64,000 nt of DNA, from positions 248,001-312,000 of the forward strand of contig MU626260.1 of NCBI GenBank assembly GCA_025603075.1, given 5' to 3'. The notes beneath the pieces were generated by a model that saw nothing but the letters and a program-made list of their open reading frames with translations, had not been told where the DNA came from and did not search any database. Source of the stretch: Neoconidiobolus thromboides FSU 785 (taxonomy: Eukaryota > Entomophthoromycota > Entomophthoromycetes > Entomophthorales > Neoconidiobolaceae). How positions within the stretch are numbered: position 1 is the first letter of the stretch; every line of letters starts with the position of its first letter. Positions 13,662 through 25,215 of this stretch are shown piece by piece. A program made the position numbers and the translations under genes.

Positions 13662-15408
13662 CTAACAATGTACTAATTTGGATTTATATTTTTATTCCTT
13701 ATACAATTACTTTTAAATTTTTCTACGACTGCTTTGCCTTAGAATAGTGCTTTATTTCATTTTACTTTAATAATAACCATTTTCAGGGAGTAAATTTTTA
13801 TTTGAAATTCTTTATATTTCCATCTTTTTTAAAACCAAGACTTTATGCTATATTAACAATAGGTATTATAATAAACAAAGTTGTATCATGATTGATTTTT
13901 TATAAGTCATGAAAAACGTTTATATAATTTAATGTTCTAAAATAAAAATAAGATATTACGATATTAAATGTTTATAAAGAGAGGTATTTTAGATTATAAA
14001 ACTAGTAGACAAAAATTCATTTCCAAATAAAATCAAAATCTGAATTAAAAAAATGCTGCATATACTACTATTGAATATCTTTTTGATATATCAGTAACTA
14101 TGAAATATATTTTTAGGTATATTGTTGGTATTAGAACTCATTTATAAATAATAACCATTTAACTAGCCCTATAGACATGTTTTTTTGAATTTCATGTTCC
14201 AAGCTATGCAGAAAATGATAAAATACCAAAACGAAAAAGCCATTCCTTTATTTAAGATTAATTACTGCACATTTTTGATTTGCTTTATGATCCACTTGCT
14301 TTGAAGATTACATCTATCGTGTTTAAAGGTACTCTTAGTTATTCACATGAGTTAGGCCACTAATTTGCTTGTTAATAATTAACTGTAAAACCAACAGCTT
14401 ATTTTGTTAGTAAATTTGTACAAGATCACGATTTAAATCAATCTGACACCTTTGCTAGCTTCGCACTTTAAGTCGTTTACAGGGTAGTACGAGTTTTACA
14501 ATAGTTTTTAAGGTAACTATAACCATAATAAAATGAAGAAATAGGTTGAAAAAACTATATAATTGAATTGATACTATATTCTTGACATTTGTACAGTTTG
14601 TTTTTACTAGAAATACTATAAATATTAGAATTACTCATACTAAACCATTAGGACAACAAAACTTTTATGAAACTTTTTTTTAAAATATATGGGAGTGTTT
14701 TTTTGACTTCATTACTTTTTCCATTTTTTAAGCACTATTTAAGTGGAAAATTTGTTAGTAAAATTCTTAACACAAAAATGCATCCACATATAATGATTAT
14801 TATATAAATTTATACGGCTATTGTATGCTTTAGAACTTAATGCTAATAAATTTTTAACAATGATATTTTTTTAAAACTTAAATTCGCTTACTTATAGCAA
14901 TTAGATATCTTAAAATATAATAACTGCTTGAAATTTTACAGCAATAGCGCAATATAAATAATAAGCCTTAACATACCTAATATATTTTATCAAAAGCATA
15001 ATAAATAAGTAAAATCAAATGTTTAAATAAATTCTAAAGGGAATTTCGGAAATGTTTTTTGCTTTTATTTTTTTATACTAATGACTGAAATTTTGTGTTT
15101 CAATAAAAACAAATCATAAGAATGTCATAAAGTCAACTATAAACTAATTAGTCCATCTTCAAATTGTCTTCATTTTTACATTCTCTATTTTAATTACTTA
15201 AAGCCATCTTGAAACCCCGGTTCACCCTCCACTCAATAAACCAAGCAACTATCTTCATATTTCCTCGTAAATATTTGAGTCTAATATAGTGTATCCTATG
15301 ATAGTATGATGTTCTAATATAGTAATAGATTTTACTGTCATTAGTCATATTAAAAATAAATCAAAAATAAATAATTTTTTATTGTTTTTAGTTTATTAAA
15401 TTTCTTTA
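13662..15408. other. intergenic 1.7 kb, one MITE
   Basis: Convergent spacer between DEF1 and the DHA1 transporter. AT-rich, with only the foldback element at 14687-14791 recognised. Confidence 0.6.
14687..14791 (+). mobile_element. foldback MITE copy 4
   Basis: Begins TATATGGGAGTG, has TTTTTCCATTTTTTAAGCAC and AAATTTGTTAGTAAAATTCT, and ends GCATCCACATATA. Confidence 0.85.
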
Positions 15409-16773
15409 TCATGAATGTGTAAACTTTGAACTAAACGCTATTAATACAATTAAGATAGCAATTCCAACCCCATGCATAAATGCAAACATTGTAAATGTCC
15501 AACCATAATCTAATTTATCCAAAATGATCGAATTAAGAGTAACAATAATACCCGATGCTATCATACGTACAGAATTTGAAGCTGATGTAATTGAAGCAGC
15601 AAACCTTGGGTATAAGTCAATTAGATAGGTTGAGGTACATCCAAAAGCATATGTCATACCAAATCCGATTAAAAATTGAGCGAATAGAACTAAACCCAAA
15701 TGAAATTGATATTGAATAAACCACCCATTTAACCCCAGTCCAATTAATATAGATATTGCGCCAATAAAAGAGGAATACAGTCTTATTTCAGGGTGAGCTT
15801 TATTGTCTTTTGACCTCTTAATAGCTCGTTTTAATAATAAATCCGACACCCTTCCTCCACATATGGAACCTGTAATATTACCCACGCCTAAAGAAAGAAA
15901 AGTCAATCCAGTGGTTGACGCGGTTAAGTGATAATTATTAAACATTGCACGATTTTGAGAAGTAGAAACTGCATAGTAAGAGGCAAATATAATAGCAGTA
16001 TAAAAAGAACCCAATGCAACGTTAATATATCTAAGATAATACAAAGATTTGAAGGGATTAAATAACATGCCATTAAATTTGAATGAAAATGGAAAAAAGC
16101 TTATTTTAACTGGAAATGGTTCCATTCTACTTTCAGCCATTGTTTCTTTCAAAAATACAATCATAATAATTAATATAGCTCCTGATAATCCTATCATTAA
16201 CCAAAAGATCGATCTCCACCCCAAATATTGTGCTAAGAAACCTCCGATAATAGGTCCGATAATAGGTCCGATCAATGGACCAACAAAAAATAAACCAAAT
16301 GCCGTTCCTCTTTGGTCTCGTGGATAAATGTCACTTATAGTACCGATCCCAAGCACTATGGTTGCTGAGGAACCAATACCTTGGAATACCCTCATGAGAA
16401 GAAATACAGCAATATTTGGCGACAAACCACAGCCAACGCATGATAATGCAAATATTACTTGAGCAGTGATATATACCCATCTACGGCCATATAAATCAGC
16501 ACATGTGCCCCAAACTAATGGAGCAATAGCTAATACGAATACAAAAATAGATACAGTAAGATCAATTAATGTATCAGTTGTTTGGAAATCTTCTTTAATT
16601 TGTATTAAGGCAGGAAAGAACATGGTAGCAGACATAGGTGCCATTAAACCTGCAAAGGCTACAATTGCTAAATAAAATCTACGTTGATTGACGCTATATA
16701 ATTCATAATTTTCTATTTCTTTATTTTGATCCGTTTCTAGTTTCATTCCAAAATCTTCTTCTCTTGCTGCCAT
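15409..16773 (-). CDS. DHA1-type drug:H+ antiporter, major facilitator superfamily
   Basis: Single-exon 454-residue polytopic membrane protein of the fungal drug:proton antiporter 1 group (QDR/TPO/FLR-like), probably in the plasma membrane and exporting drugs or polyamine-like substrates. The N-terminus MAAREEDFGMKLETDQNKE is cytosolic. TM1 starts near residue 32 (YLAIVAFAGLMAPMSATMFF). The TM2-3 loop has WGTCADLYGRRWVYI (MFS motif A), and TM5 has FVGPLIGPIIGPIIGGFLAQ, the antiporter motif C (GxxxGPxxGG). Twelve hydrophobic segments can be counted, with a central cytosolic loop at about 215-240. It is shorter than many DHA1 members, with trimmed termini. The substrate cannot be read from the sequence. 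Confidence 0.9.
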   Translation of the reverse strand: MAAREEDFGMKLETDQNKEIENYELYSVNQRRFYLAIVAFAGLMAPMSATMFFPALIQIKEDFQTTDTLIDLTVSIFVFVLAIAPLVWGTCADLYGRRWVYITAQVIFALSCVGCGLSPNIAVFLLMRVFQGIGSSATIVLGIGTISDIYPRDQRGTAFGLFFVGPLIGPIIGPIIGGFLAQYLGWRSIFWLMIGLSGAILIIMIVFLKETMAESRMEPFPVKISFFPFSFKFNGMLFNPFKSLYYLRYINVALGSFYTAIIFASYYAVSTSQNRAMFNNYHLTASTTGLTFLSLGVGNITGSICGGRVSDLLLKRAIKRSKDNKAHPEIRLYSSFIGAISILIGLGLNGWFIQYQFHLGLVLFAQFLIGFGMTYAFGCTSTYLIDLYPRFAASITSASNSVRMIASGIIVTLNSIILDKLDYGWTFTMFAFMHGVGIAILIVLIAFSSKFTHS

Positions 16774-18048
16774 CTCTTGTTTTTGATTTACTTTTAGTTT
16801 GATTTCATGTTCATTTAATTCTTATATATTAGTATCACACTAACTTTATTCAAGCCCTCATTATGTTCAAAATTATTTGATACATATCGTTACTTTATTA
16901 TCTTAGTAATATAACCTCGGACAATGCTTAAATTATTTTATATCACTTTCACATTTATATAAACTATTTCAAAATTAGCCGAAAAAGTATAGTTTATAGT
17001 TGGCTATTCTTGATAGTTATTGGTTTACCTAGCATTTTGTCAATAGTTTTGACAATAAGTTATAACTTGTTACTGACTTTTAATATGTCGCTGAATGGAT
17101 AAACTGGCAAAAAAATAGGTATTTTTTAATATCGCTGAATGGATAAATTATTTAAAAAATAATCTTTAAAATAAAAAATTCTATTTTCTAAAGAAGTAAA
17201 TTTAATCACATTTTTATACTGAGATATGGTGTTAAGTATTCTATAATATTTTGATGTCAAAACATAGACATATTTTTATATTGATGTTCCTTAAAATACG
17301 ATATTCACTTTAAAATTATTCTGATTTAAATATTTTTAAATCTACATGGGGATGTCCAAATTGGCTTCAGGATTTAGTTAAAAATTAATCCAAACTAAGT
17401 TTTTGTAAGTCCTTAACATATCATTAACTAAATTTAAGAAAACTTAAGTCTTATTTTGATTGTCTCATTTTTTTTAATAAATATGAAAGTTTTTAATGTA
17501 AATAAAAATTAATATGGCTATTTAAAAATAACTAATAATAAAATATTATTATCACACTTTACTATTAAAAATAAAAATAAAAATAAAAAGTAATAAAAAA
17601 GTTATATAAATTATATAAATATCATATTAACATTTAAAAAAACATAATAAAATTATTAAAAAACCAAATAACAGAAGTTGTATAATAATTTTAAGCTTTG
17701 AATAATATAAACATAAGAACACAAAATCTAATAGATCTAGAATATTGTAATAAATAAGCTATATTGGTATTAAAGTTTGGTATTCTATATTTAATAATAA
17801 AATAAGTATAATTTTCAAAAAATGTTAGAAAACAAAAATACTAAAGAAACATAGAATATTAAAAAATATTTATGCTTTATTGAACATAATAACAAATTTA
17901 AAAAACTCAATATAATTTTAATTGAAACTATGAAGTTAAGAAATTAACTATATTTTATCTTATAACTAAAATTTAGAAGCTTTAATATCTATTAAATATT
18001 AGAAATTAACTATTGAATACTAATATTTTTAAGTTACCAATAATTCTG
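16774..18048. other. intergenic, AT-rich
   Basis: Upstream flank of the transporter. A 16-bp direct repeat TCGCTGAATGGATAAA occurs twice near 17088 and 17132. No gene seen. Confidence 0.55.
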
Positions 18049-18306
18049 AAATCTGGTACTCAGTGATTAGAGTCAAAAGCAGTATTTGCTTGATTGACTG
18101 GTTGTAAGTCGAAAGGTCTTAGTTTATGTGACTAAGATAGACTTCAATTATTAAGAATAGCACGTAATAGACTGTAAACTATGTAAAACAAATGGAATAG
18201 GCAATATTACTGTAAAATCTACGTAAAATACTATCAAGAAAATTTATTGACTTTATTAAATGTACGAGATATCAAAAAATAATTCAATTAAAAAGCCTCG
18301 AGTTAC
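18049..18306 (+). repeat. dispersed repeat copy I, uninterrupted
   Basis: About 255 bp shared with 62362-62705. Landmarks are AAGGTCTTAGTTTATGTGAC, TAAGATAGACTT, AGAATAGCAC, TACTGTAAAATCTACG and ATAATTCAATTAAAAAGCC. A foldback element directly follows. It holds the empty site for the element that interrupts copy II. Confidence 0.85.
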
Positions 18307-18412
18307 TATATGGGGATGTATTTTTGTGTTTAAGAATTTTGCTAACAAATTTTCCATTTAAATAGCGCTTAAAAAATGGAAAAAATAATAAGTCAAAAAA
18401 GATACCCCTATA
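18307..18412 (-). mobile_element. foldback MITE copy 5
   Basis: TATATGGGGATGTATTTTTG ... AAATAGCGCTTAAAAAATGG ... GATACCCCTATAT, adjacent to the end of dispersed repeat copy I. Confidence 0.88.
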
Positions 18413-18669
18413 TTTTATTTTCGATAATAAATAAAATGTTATAATTAAACATATTTAAGCAATCTTTGGTATTAATGAAGTTGATTTAAAATACTCCATA
18501 ATTGTCTTTATTTATATACAAAATAATTATCAATATAGGGTGTATTTATATCGAATACATTATAAACTGTTTAAATTCAAAAACCATTCAAAAAATAAAA
18601 TGCTTCAGAAGTGGCATTTTAGGTATAATATATTCTAAAAAAATACTTGGATTATAACTAGCTTTAAGA

Positions 18670-18741
18670 GGCTTAGTGGTCTAGTGGTATGATTCTCGCT
18701 TTGGGTGCGAGAGGTCCAGGGTTCAATTCCCTGCTGAGCCC
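18670..18741 (+). tRNA. tRNA-Pro (anticodon TGG)
   Basis: Acceptor GGCTTAG pairs with CTGAGCC, the anticodon stem CTCGC/GCGAG encloses TTTGGGT (anticodon TGG), and the T arm is CAGGG-TTCAATT-CCCTG with discriminator C. No intron. Two decayed relatives lie at 34954-35021 and 36170-36230. Confidence 0.95.
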
Positions 18742-19396
18742 TCGAATTTCTTTTAACTTTTGTAATGTTTTTATATCAAACATTTGTGGTAAATAAAGGA
18801 GTTTTATCTAACTTGTTTGTGATAATCTGAAATCAAGCTAGTATCTGTGTAAATGTAACAAAAGGTAAGCGGCTAGTAGATTTAATAGCCGGGGGGAGCT
18901 TATCGAAATCTCCCTAATATATAACTGTGAAGAACAGCTGAGCTAAGCTCTACAATCCTAAAGACTTGACAGGATGTAGCTAAAAACTAAAGTTAACATA
19001 GAATATCTTTATTAGAACAAAAACTACTCCTTATAGTAATTAACTAAAATTACTGTGTTTAAATACTTTAAAACTTTGATACTTAAGGATAAGAGATAAA
19101 GTAAAAGGACTCTTAAACAAAACTTTTAACAGTTTTACTTTGGGTTATATGAATCATTTCCTTCTTGAAATAGCCCTTGTAATCCGCTTCAATCCTGATT
19201 TAGTAAAGGATTGAATTGTTAAGAACTGGTTGAGAAGTTATATCCAGTTCAAGAGATTCAATTGACAAATTATCTTATAATTTATTTTACCAGGAATATC
19301 AGGGTGATAATCCCTGACATTTCTGCAATTTTTGCTTTTTAGAATGAGATAAAACTCACTATTTAGTTCCTCTTTTTATTAAATTATTTCAGGAAA
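18742..19396 (+). other. structure-rich spacer, possible non-coding RNA or leader
   Basis: No open frame. A chain of local inverted repeats is visible: GGCTA/TAGCC near 18870, GGGGAG/CTCCC near 18895, ATCCT/AGGAT near 18955, TTCAATCCT/AGGATTGAA near 19190-19217, GAACTGG/CCAGTTC near 19222-19251, and TCAGGG/CCCTGA near 19299-19318, followed by GCAATTTTTGC, which contains an Sm-like AATTTTTG. The region may be a structured RNA or the 5' leader of the PCID2 gene. I cannot assign a family. Confidence 0.35.
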
Positions 19397-20939
19397 ATGA
19401 AAGAGAAAGGAGTAAAATTCATGTTTATAAACCAATATGTACGCGAAGTGAACACATTAATTAAAAAGAAAGATTGGATTACATTAAGTAAAGATTATGT
19501 ACCAGTGATTTATACAGAGCTGCTTCTTGATATGAATGATGTAAGTGATTTATATATATTATTTATTTTATTGAAATTATAAATTAGTACGAGTCAAATG
19601 GAGTCAAATTAACCTATGAAGAATATGTAAAACCAAAGATAACCCGACCTTTTGGTTCCTTTTTTTTAAAACTCACTCAAGCAAGACACGCTTTGGGCAA
19701 AGGTGAACTGCTAGAGATTTTTGAAGCTTTATTTGAAAGTGTATGGTAAACTTTTATTTTTTATTTTTTAGTTATCGAGGATAATCATTTGGTTTTTTTT
19801 AGTGAGTTATTAAGATTAACCAATCTAACAAGAGAACATTTATGTTTGTTTGATCCCTTATTAAAAGAAATCAAACAACTGGCTTACAAAGTAAATTTTT
19901 TATTATATCAAAGTATCATTAAAGGACATGATTTTAGCTTGATGATGATAATCAAAGTGATGATAAATTAGAAAGATATTCTCAATTAGTGACGAGATGT
20001 GTAGGCTTTTGTAGTAATGATAGACAGGAGGTAACAAGCAGTAGAAAATGGGGAACGTATAAGTTTGTGAATTTATTGTTAAGTTTTTATATTAAAAGAA
20101 AACAATTTAATTTAATTAAATCAGTGATGAGGTTGATTGCTACAGCAGATATTGATGTCAATTTACTTCCAAAAAGTCAGGTGTTAGCTTATTTTTATTA
20201 TTTAGGTGTTAATGATTTTTTTGAATCCAAATATAATGAAGTAAGTGTTTATCTATTTTAAGTGGAATATAAACTAATAAAAATCAAGGCTTTAAATTAT
20301 TTTAAAAAAGCATTTGAGTTATGCCCAGGTTATGCTACTGAATGTCAAGAGTAAGTTACATTTGTTTATTTATAATGACAATAATCATAACGATAATTTA
20401 GATCCATTTTAAAATATTTGATACCATTACAACTTAACTTATTAAACTTGCCAAAGATTCAATTATTACAAAAATATCCTAATTTAGTAAAACATTATCA
20501 CTCTTTAGTATTGGCAGTTCAACGAGGAGATATTCAATTATATGAAAAAAGTCTTAAAAAAAATATAGATTATTATAAAAGTACCGACTGTTTATTATTA
20601 ATTGAAAAGATGAGAATAATAATAATCTATTCGCTAATTAAAAAAATATATAGCATCCATGATAATAATTCAAGGATACCGTTAAACACCATTTATAAAG
20701 CTCACCATATTTTATTAAAAAAGGAGGAAAATGGAAATAATGATACAAGTAATATTTTACTTGAGTTGGAAATTTCAAGTCTAATAAGAAATGTAAGTTT
20801 ATTTAAATATTTATAACAAAGTTTATCAAAGTTCGTTTAGGAGTTTATTCGAGGTTATGTTGCCCATGATCAACAGATACTTGTACTTTCTAAAGTGGAA
20901 CCATTCCCTATAATAAATTCTATATCTAGTGACTTTTAA
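19397..20939 (+). CDS. PCID2/Csn12/Thp1-family PCI-domain protein (mRNA export)
   Basis: PCI-domain protein of the PCID2-Csn12-Thp1 group; relatives sit in TREX-2 (mRNA export at nuclear pores) or with Csn12-Sac3 family partners. Seven exons (19397-19540, 19588-19745, 19803-19890, 19938-20240, 20289-20350, 20402-20792, 20841-20939) sum to 1245 nt, 414 residues, close to human PCID2. Matching segments are MFINQYVREVN near the start, TRCVGFCSNDRQE, SRKWGTYKFVNLLLSFY, ALNYFKKAFELCP, LKYLIPLQLNLL, and the C-terminal EFIRGYVAHDQQILVLSKVE before PFP, which tracks the PCID2 winged-helix end. ATG 19397 is used; ATG 19421 (MFINQ) fits relatives equally well. Confidence 0.87.
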
Positions 20940-21858
20940 TATTATTAAACAAAAATCATATCAAGTATTGAATATCATTAATAATATTATTATATTTTAT
21001 TGTTGGTATTATATTATTGTTTATTTTATTATTACTGTTTGTTTTTACTAATATTTAATATCAAATATTGGAGAGATGACGTAGAATTGATATCCAATCA
21101 AATTTAAGCTTTAAAGTTGGTTTTTAAAGAATTAAGCTGACGAACATTTGGGGTGCAATTGAAAAGACTCAAAAGCAATTAAAAACCAATAATTAAGTAA
21201 ATGGAACAAAATGATTGAATGAAATAAAAGAAAGAAAATGGGGTAGGTCTTTCTGATAACGTTAGCAAAGAAAAAGTACATGAAATCAAAATAAGTACTT
21301 TTTTGTATACAATTATAAAGGAATAAGGACAACTTATCTAAAAGAAAAGATATTAAACGAAGATCCATCCATCTCAAAATTATAAATTATATTACTTAAA
21401 ACCTTTAAAATTATATTAAGAGTTTTATTTTATTGAAAGTTATAGTTTTTCAAAATTTATCATCTACATCGTTTTTTTTATCAATTGAAAATTTGATTCA
21501 AACATTTATTATAAAAATATCATTTGAAGTTAATTCATTTAAACTATTTTTATTTACAAAGCCATATCAAAAGAAATTTTATATTTATATATTATTTAAT
21601 CGAATTTAAATAGTAAGTCAAATTTTTTGAATTTAAATAAATTGGATACTAATTAGTTATAAATTAGGTATACGATTTAACCATTAATTTTAAAAAGAAT
21701 TGATATATTTGTTAAGTTCTTTTTAACAAAAATTTATTGCTAATTAACTTTGATTTACTATCTGTACTCGTTAATCTTTATTTTTTTAATCTTTTATTTT
21801 CTTTCCCTCACTCTCTTTACTTAATCTTGCTTTTATTTTCTTTGTAAAATATTTCAAT
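20940..21858. other. intergenic, DHH1 upstream flank
   Basis: AT-rich with pyrimidine tracts just before the DHH1 start. Nothing else recognised. Confidence 0.6.
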
Positions 21859-23676
21859 ATGTCTTTTAATCCAAATAGTATAAACTCAGTAGAAAGTTTA
21901 ACGTAAGTTTAAATAATTTAAATGTTTTATCCGTATTTAACAATAATATCATAGTCAAAACTTTGATTCTTGGAAATTAACTGCAAAAAAACCACCAAAA
22001 GATACTAGACCTCAAACTGAGGTAAGTATTATTTTATTTTTAGTGGCAAACAGTATTAATTCTAATTACTTTAGGATGTTACTAATACAAAAGGAACTGA
22101 GTTTGATGACTTTTTATTAAAAAGAGAATTGTTAATGGGGATTTATGAGTTTGGTTATGAAAGACCTTCCCCAATTCAAGAAGAATCAATACCCATTGCC
22201 TTAACTGGTCGTGATATATTGGCACGTGCTAAAAATGGTACGGGTAAAACAGCAGCATTTTTAATACCCACTTTAGAAAAAATCAATGTCAAAAAACCAA
22301 AAATACAAGCTCTTTTATTAGTACCTACACGTGAATTAGCTTTACAAACAGCTCAGGTATGTAAAGTCATTGGTAATAAATTGGGAGTTGAAGTTATGGT
22401 AGCTACTGGTGGTACCAATTTAAAAGAAGACATTGTTCGTTTAACTCAAACAGTTCATATTATTTGTGGTACACCAGGTCGTATCCTTGATTTAGCTGGT
22501 AAAGGAGTAGCTGATTTAAGTGAATGTACAACGTTTGTTATGGATGAAGCTGATAAATTACTATCAGCTGAATTTACTCAAGTAGTTGAACAATTGTTAG
22601 ACTATGTCTCAAAAGAAAGACAAATTATGTTATATAGTGCCACTTTCCCATTAATGGTCAAGGAATTCTCAGATAAATGGATGAAGAGACCGTATGAAAT
22701 TAATTTAATGGATGATTTAACTTTAAAAGGTATTACTCAATATTATGCTTTTGTACCTGAATCTCAAAAAGTTCATTGTCTTAATACTTTATTTTCTAAA
22801 TTACAAATCAACCAATCTATTATATTTTGTAATAGTACAACTCGTGTAGAACTGTTGGCACGTAAAATTACTGAGATTGGATACTCTTGCTATTTCACTC
22901 ATGCTAAAATGGACCAAAATTCACGTAATCGAGTTTTCCATGATTTTAGAGAAGGATTATGTCGTAATTTAGTCTGTTCTGATTTATTAACTCGTGGTAT
23001 TGATATCCAAGCCGTGAATGTAGTTATCAACTTTGATTTTCCAAAGACTGCTGAAACATATCTTCATCGTATTGGACGTTCTGGTAGATTTGGACATTTT
23101 GGGCTAGCTATTAATTTAATAACTGAAGAAGATAGTCGACAATTATACAAAATTGAGCAAGAATTAGGTACTGAAATTAAGCCAATACCTGGAGAAATTG
23201 ATCGCTCTTTATATGTGGCTCCAAGTGCTTTGAATCAAGATCGTACTCAACAACCAGATATTGTAGCTGCTAAAGAAGTACAAAAAAAGCAAATGGAAGG
23301 TTTGACTAGTTATAATAATAATAATGGTAGACATTATAATAATTATAATAACAGAAATCATTATAACAACAATAATCAACATCATCAACATCATCATCAA
23401 CATCATCAAGGACAACAAGGTGGCCAACAAGGTCAATATCGCAATAATCATCGTAACAACTATAATCCAAATAATCATCAACAACAACATCAAGGTGGCA
23501 GAGGAGGTTATAACAACAATTATCAAAGATACAATCCAAATAATAATAATAATAATAATAGTGAACAAAATCCAATGCAAGGAAATGGTGGGGTAAATTC
23601 ACCAGGAGCGAATAATCATTATAATTATGCTAATAACAATAGTAATAATAATAATGGTCATCGCAATCAAAATTAA
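21859..23676 (+). CDS. DHH1: DEAD-box RNA helicase Dhh1/DDX6
   Basis: Cytoplasmic DEAD-box ATPase acting in P-bodies in mRNA decapping and translational repression. Exons 21859-21902, 21955-22021 and 22075-23676 give 570 residues. The N-terminus reads [21 protein letters not shown], then the family segment [20 protein letters not shown]. Helicase motifs in order: Q motif ([13 protein letters not shown]), [25 protein letters not shown] (MDEADKL), [25 protein letters not shown] and [13 protein letters not shown]. The C-terminal tail of about 130 residues after DRSLYVAP is extremely rich in Asn, His, Gln and Gly with RGG-like patches, a prion-like tail as in yeast Dhh1 but longer. Initiation at the first ATG, upstream of two small introns. 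Confidence 0.96.
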
Positions 23677-24077
23677 ACGTTATGTAAGTCATTTTTTATT
23701 TTTGTGAGGAGTAATAACAGATTTTGATTTTTAATGACTTTTGTATATGTGAAAAAGTAATTATAATTATTTGAAATGTTATTGAATAAAAGATGATTTT
23801 AAAAAAATGAAGTTTGTTTTATTTTATTTTTATTTTAATATATTTTTAATACATAGATGTTTATTTATACAATGGTTTTGTGATGACGGAGGATACATAA
23901 TATTTTAGTTTATAAATTAAATTAAACAGATATAATGAGAGATGTTATCAATTTTGAAATTCAAGCTCATTTTTAAATTTTTTAAAATAGCTGTAAATTG
24001 ATTGGTTGTTTTGCTTTTCAAATAATACTTGTGACAAGAAATAAAGAAATTATTTATTTCAACATTAAGCAAGCAAA
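23677..24077. other. intergenic, no gene seen
   Basis: DHH1 3' flank, AT-rich. Only minus-strand noise ORFs occur. Confidence 0.6.
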
Positions 24078-25140
24078 ATGAGTAATTAATAATAGTTGTT
24101 ATACTGATAAGCAATTAACTTTTCATCTATTGAAAGTGTATAATAATATCAAAGTCATTTCATTGGATTTATTTAATACTTTATTAAAGCCAAAAGGTAA
24201 TATCGGTAGTATTTATGTAAGTAATGATTTATTCAATCTATATTCCATTTTACTATCTATCAATTATAATAATAGACCCATAGAACTAACAGAATTAACA
24301 ATGATTTACTTTTCAGTGTCAAATATTGGAAAAAAGCGATATAACTTTACCATTGGAATTAAAACATAATTTATCTTTTCGAATCAATAACAGCTTTAAA
24401 ATCCATTATAAAAAACATTCTTCATTATATCCAAACTATAAACTCTCTTCCTCTGTCCCATCTACAGAAAAACAATGGTGGTTAAAATTAGTTGGAGATT
24501 GCTACTTCGATTTATTTAGAAATAATTTGAACAGAAGACAGATTGATCAATTGGCAGAATTTACTTATAACGAATTTGATGCTAGATATTATGTACTATA
24601 TTGGGATACAATTTTGTTTCTAAGAATGATGAAATTAAAGTTTGGTAATAACATTAAATTAGTAATTTGTTCTAATATGGATAATAGAATAAGTAAGTTG
24701 AGAATTTTATTATTTTCTACTATGTTATTATTAATTGTATTGAAACTGATATTAACTTATTGTTTAGTTAATGTATTAAAAGAAAAAAAAATAATGGAGT
24801 ATTTTGATAATGTTTATTTATCTATTAATTATGAATTAAAACCTAACCCAATGATGTTGGAGCTAATATTAGAAGAATATAATATAGATAAAAATCAATT
24901 ATTACATATTGGCGATGATTATGAATGGTAAGGGAGGAAAATGTTATTATATTATTTAGATTAATTATATATTAATTACGTATTACTAATTTATATATAT
25001 TTTTTTATAGTGATTATTTGATGTCTTCAAAATTAGGGATATTCAGTTTATTAATTGATCGTAATAACCAATCAGAGGCTGATGGAGAGAAAATCTATAA
25101 CTTATTACAAGTAATTAATAAAATTCAAATAAAAACGTAA
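24078..25140 (+). CDS. HDHD3-type HAD-superfamily hydrolase
   Basis: Haloacid dehalogenase-like phosphatase fold, closest by pattern to HDHD3/REG-2 proteins, whose substrates are poorly known. Proposed exons: 24078-24081 (ATGA), 24137-24216, 24317-24692, 24768-24927 and 25011-25140. Together they are 750 nt, 249 residues, almost the size of human HDHD3 (251). Motif I is KVISLDLFNTLL: the nucleophile Asp is present but the second Asp of DxD is Phe, so classical phosphatase chemistry is doubtful. Then SSLYPNYKLSSSVPSTEKQW (cap), LVICSNMDNRI (motif II Ser), KPNPMMLELILEEYNID (motif III Lys) and LLHIGDDYECDYLMSSKLGI (motif IV). The four-base first exon is inferred; without it no ATG is in frame upstream of motif I. 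Confidence 0.8.
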
Positions 25141-25215
25141 TTCTTTATTGTCTTATTCTCTCTTCTTTATTATTATTGTCATTTACATTTTATATAAGAT
25201 CTAATATCAATAAAA

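Noticed and set aside
18825-18870. Segment ATCAAGCTAGTATCTGTG then TGTAAC resembling the 5' domain of U2 snRNA
   Set aside because: The branch-site pairing box is CTAGTA and not GTAGTA, the preceding stem-loop I is absent, and the Sm-like site is about 490 bp away. It is most likely chance, at best a relic.
21132-21377. 81-codon minus-strand ORF with hydrophobic content
   Set aside because: Its Phe/Leu/Ile-rich composition follows from AT-rich DNA, and no splice signals or relatives are visible.
23209-23602. Long antisense ORFs opposite the DHH1 tail
   Set aside because: They are mirror translations of the Asn/His-rich repeats (AAT/CAT codons) and encode only Ile/Met/Leu or Asp/Tyr runs.
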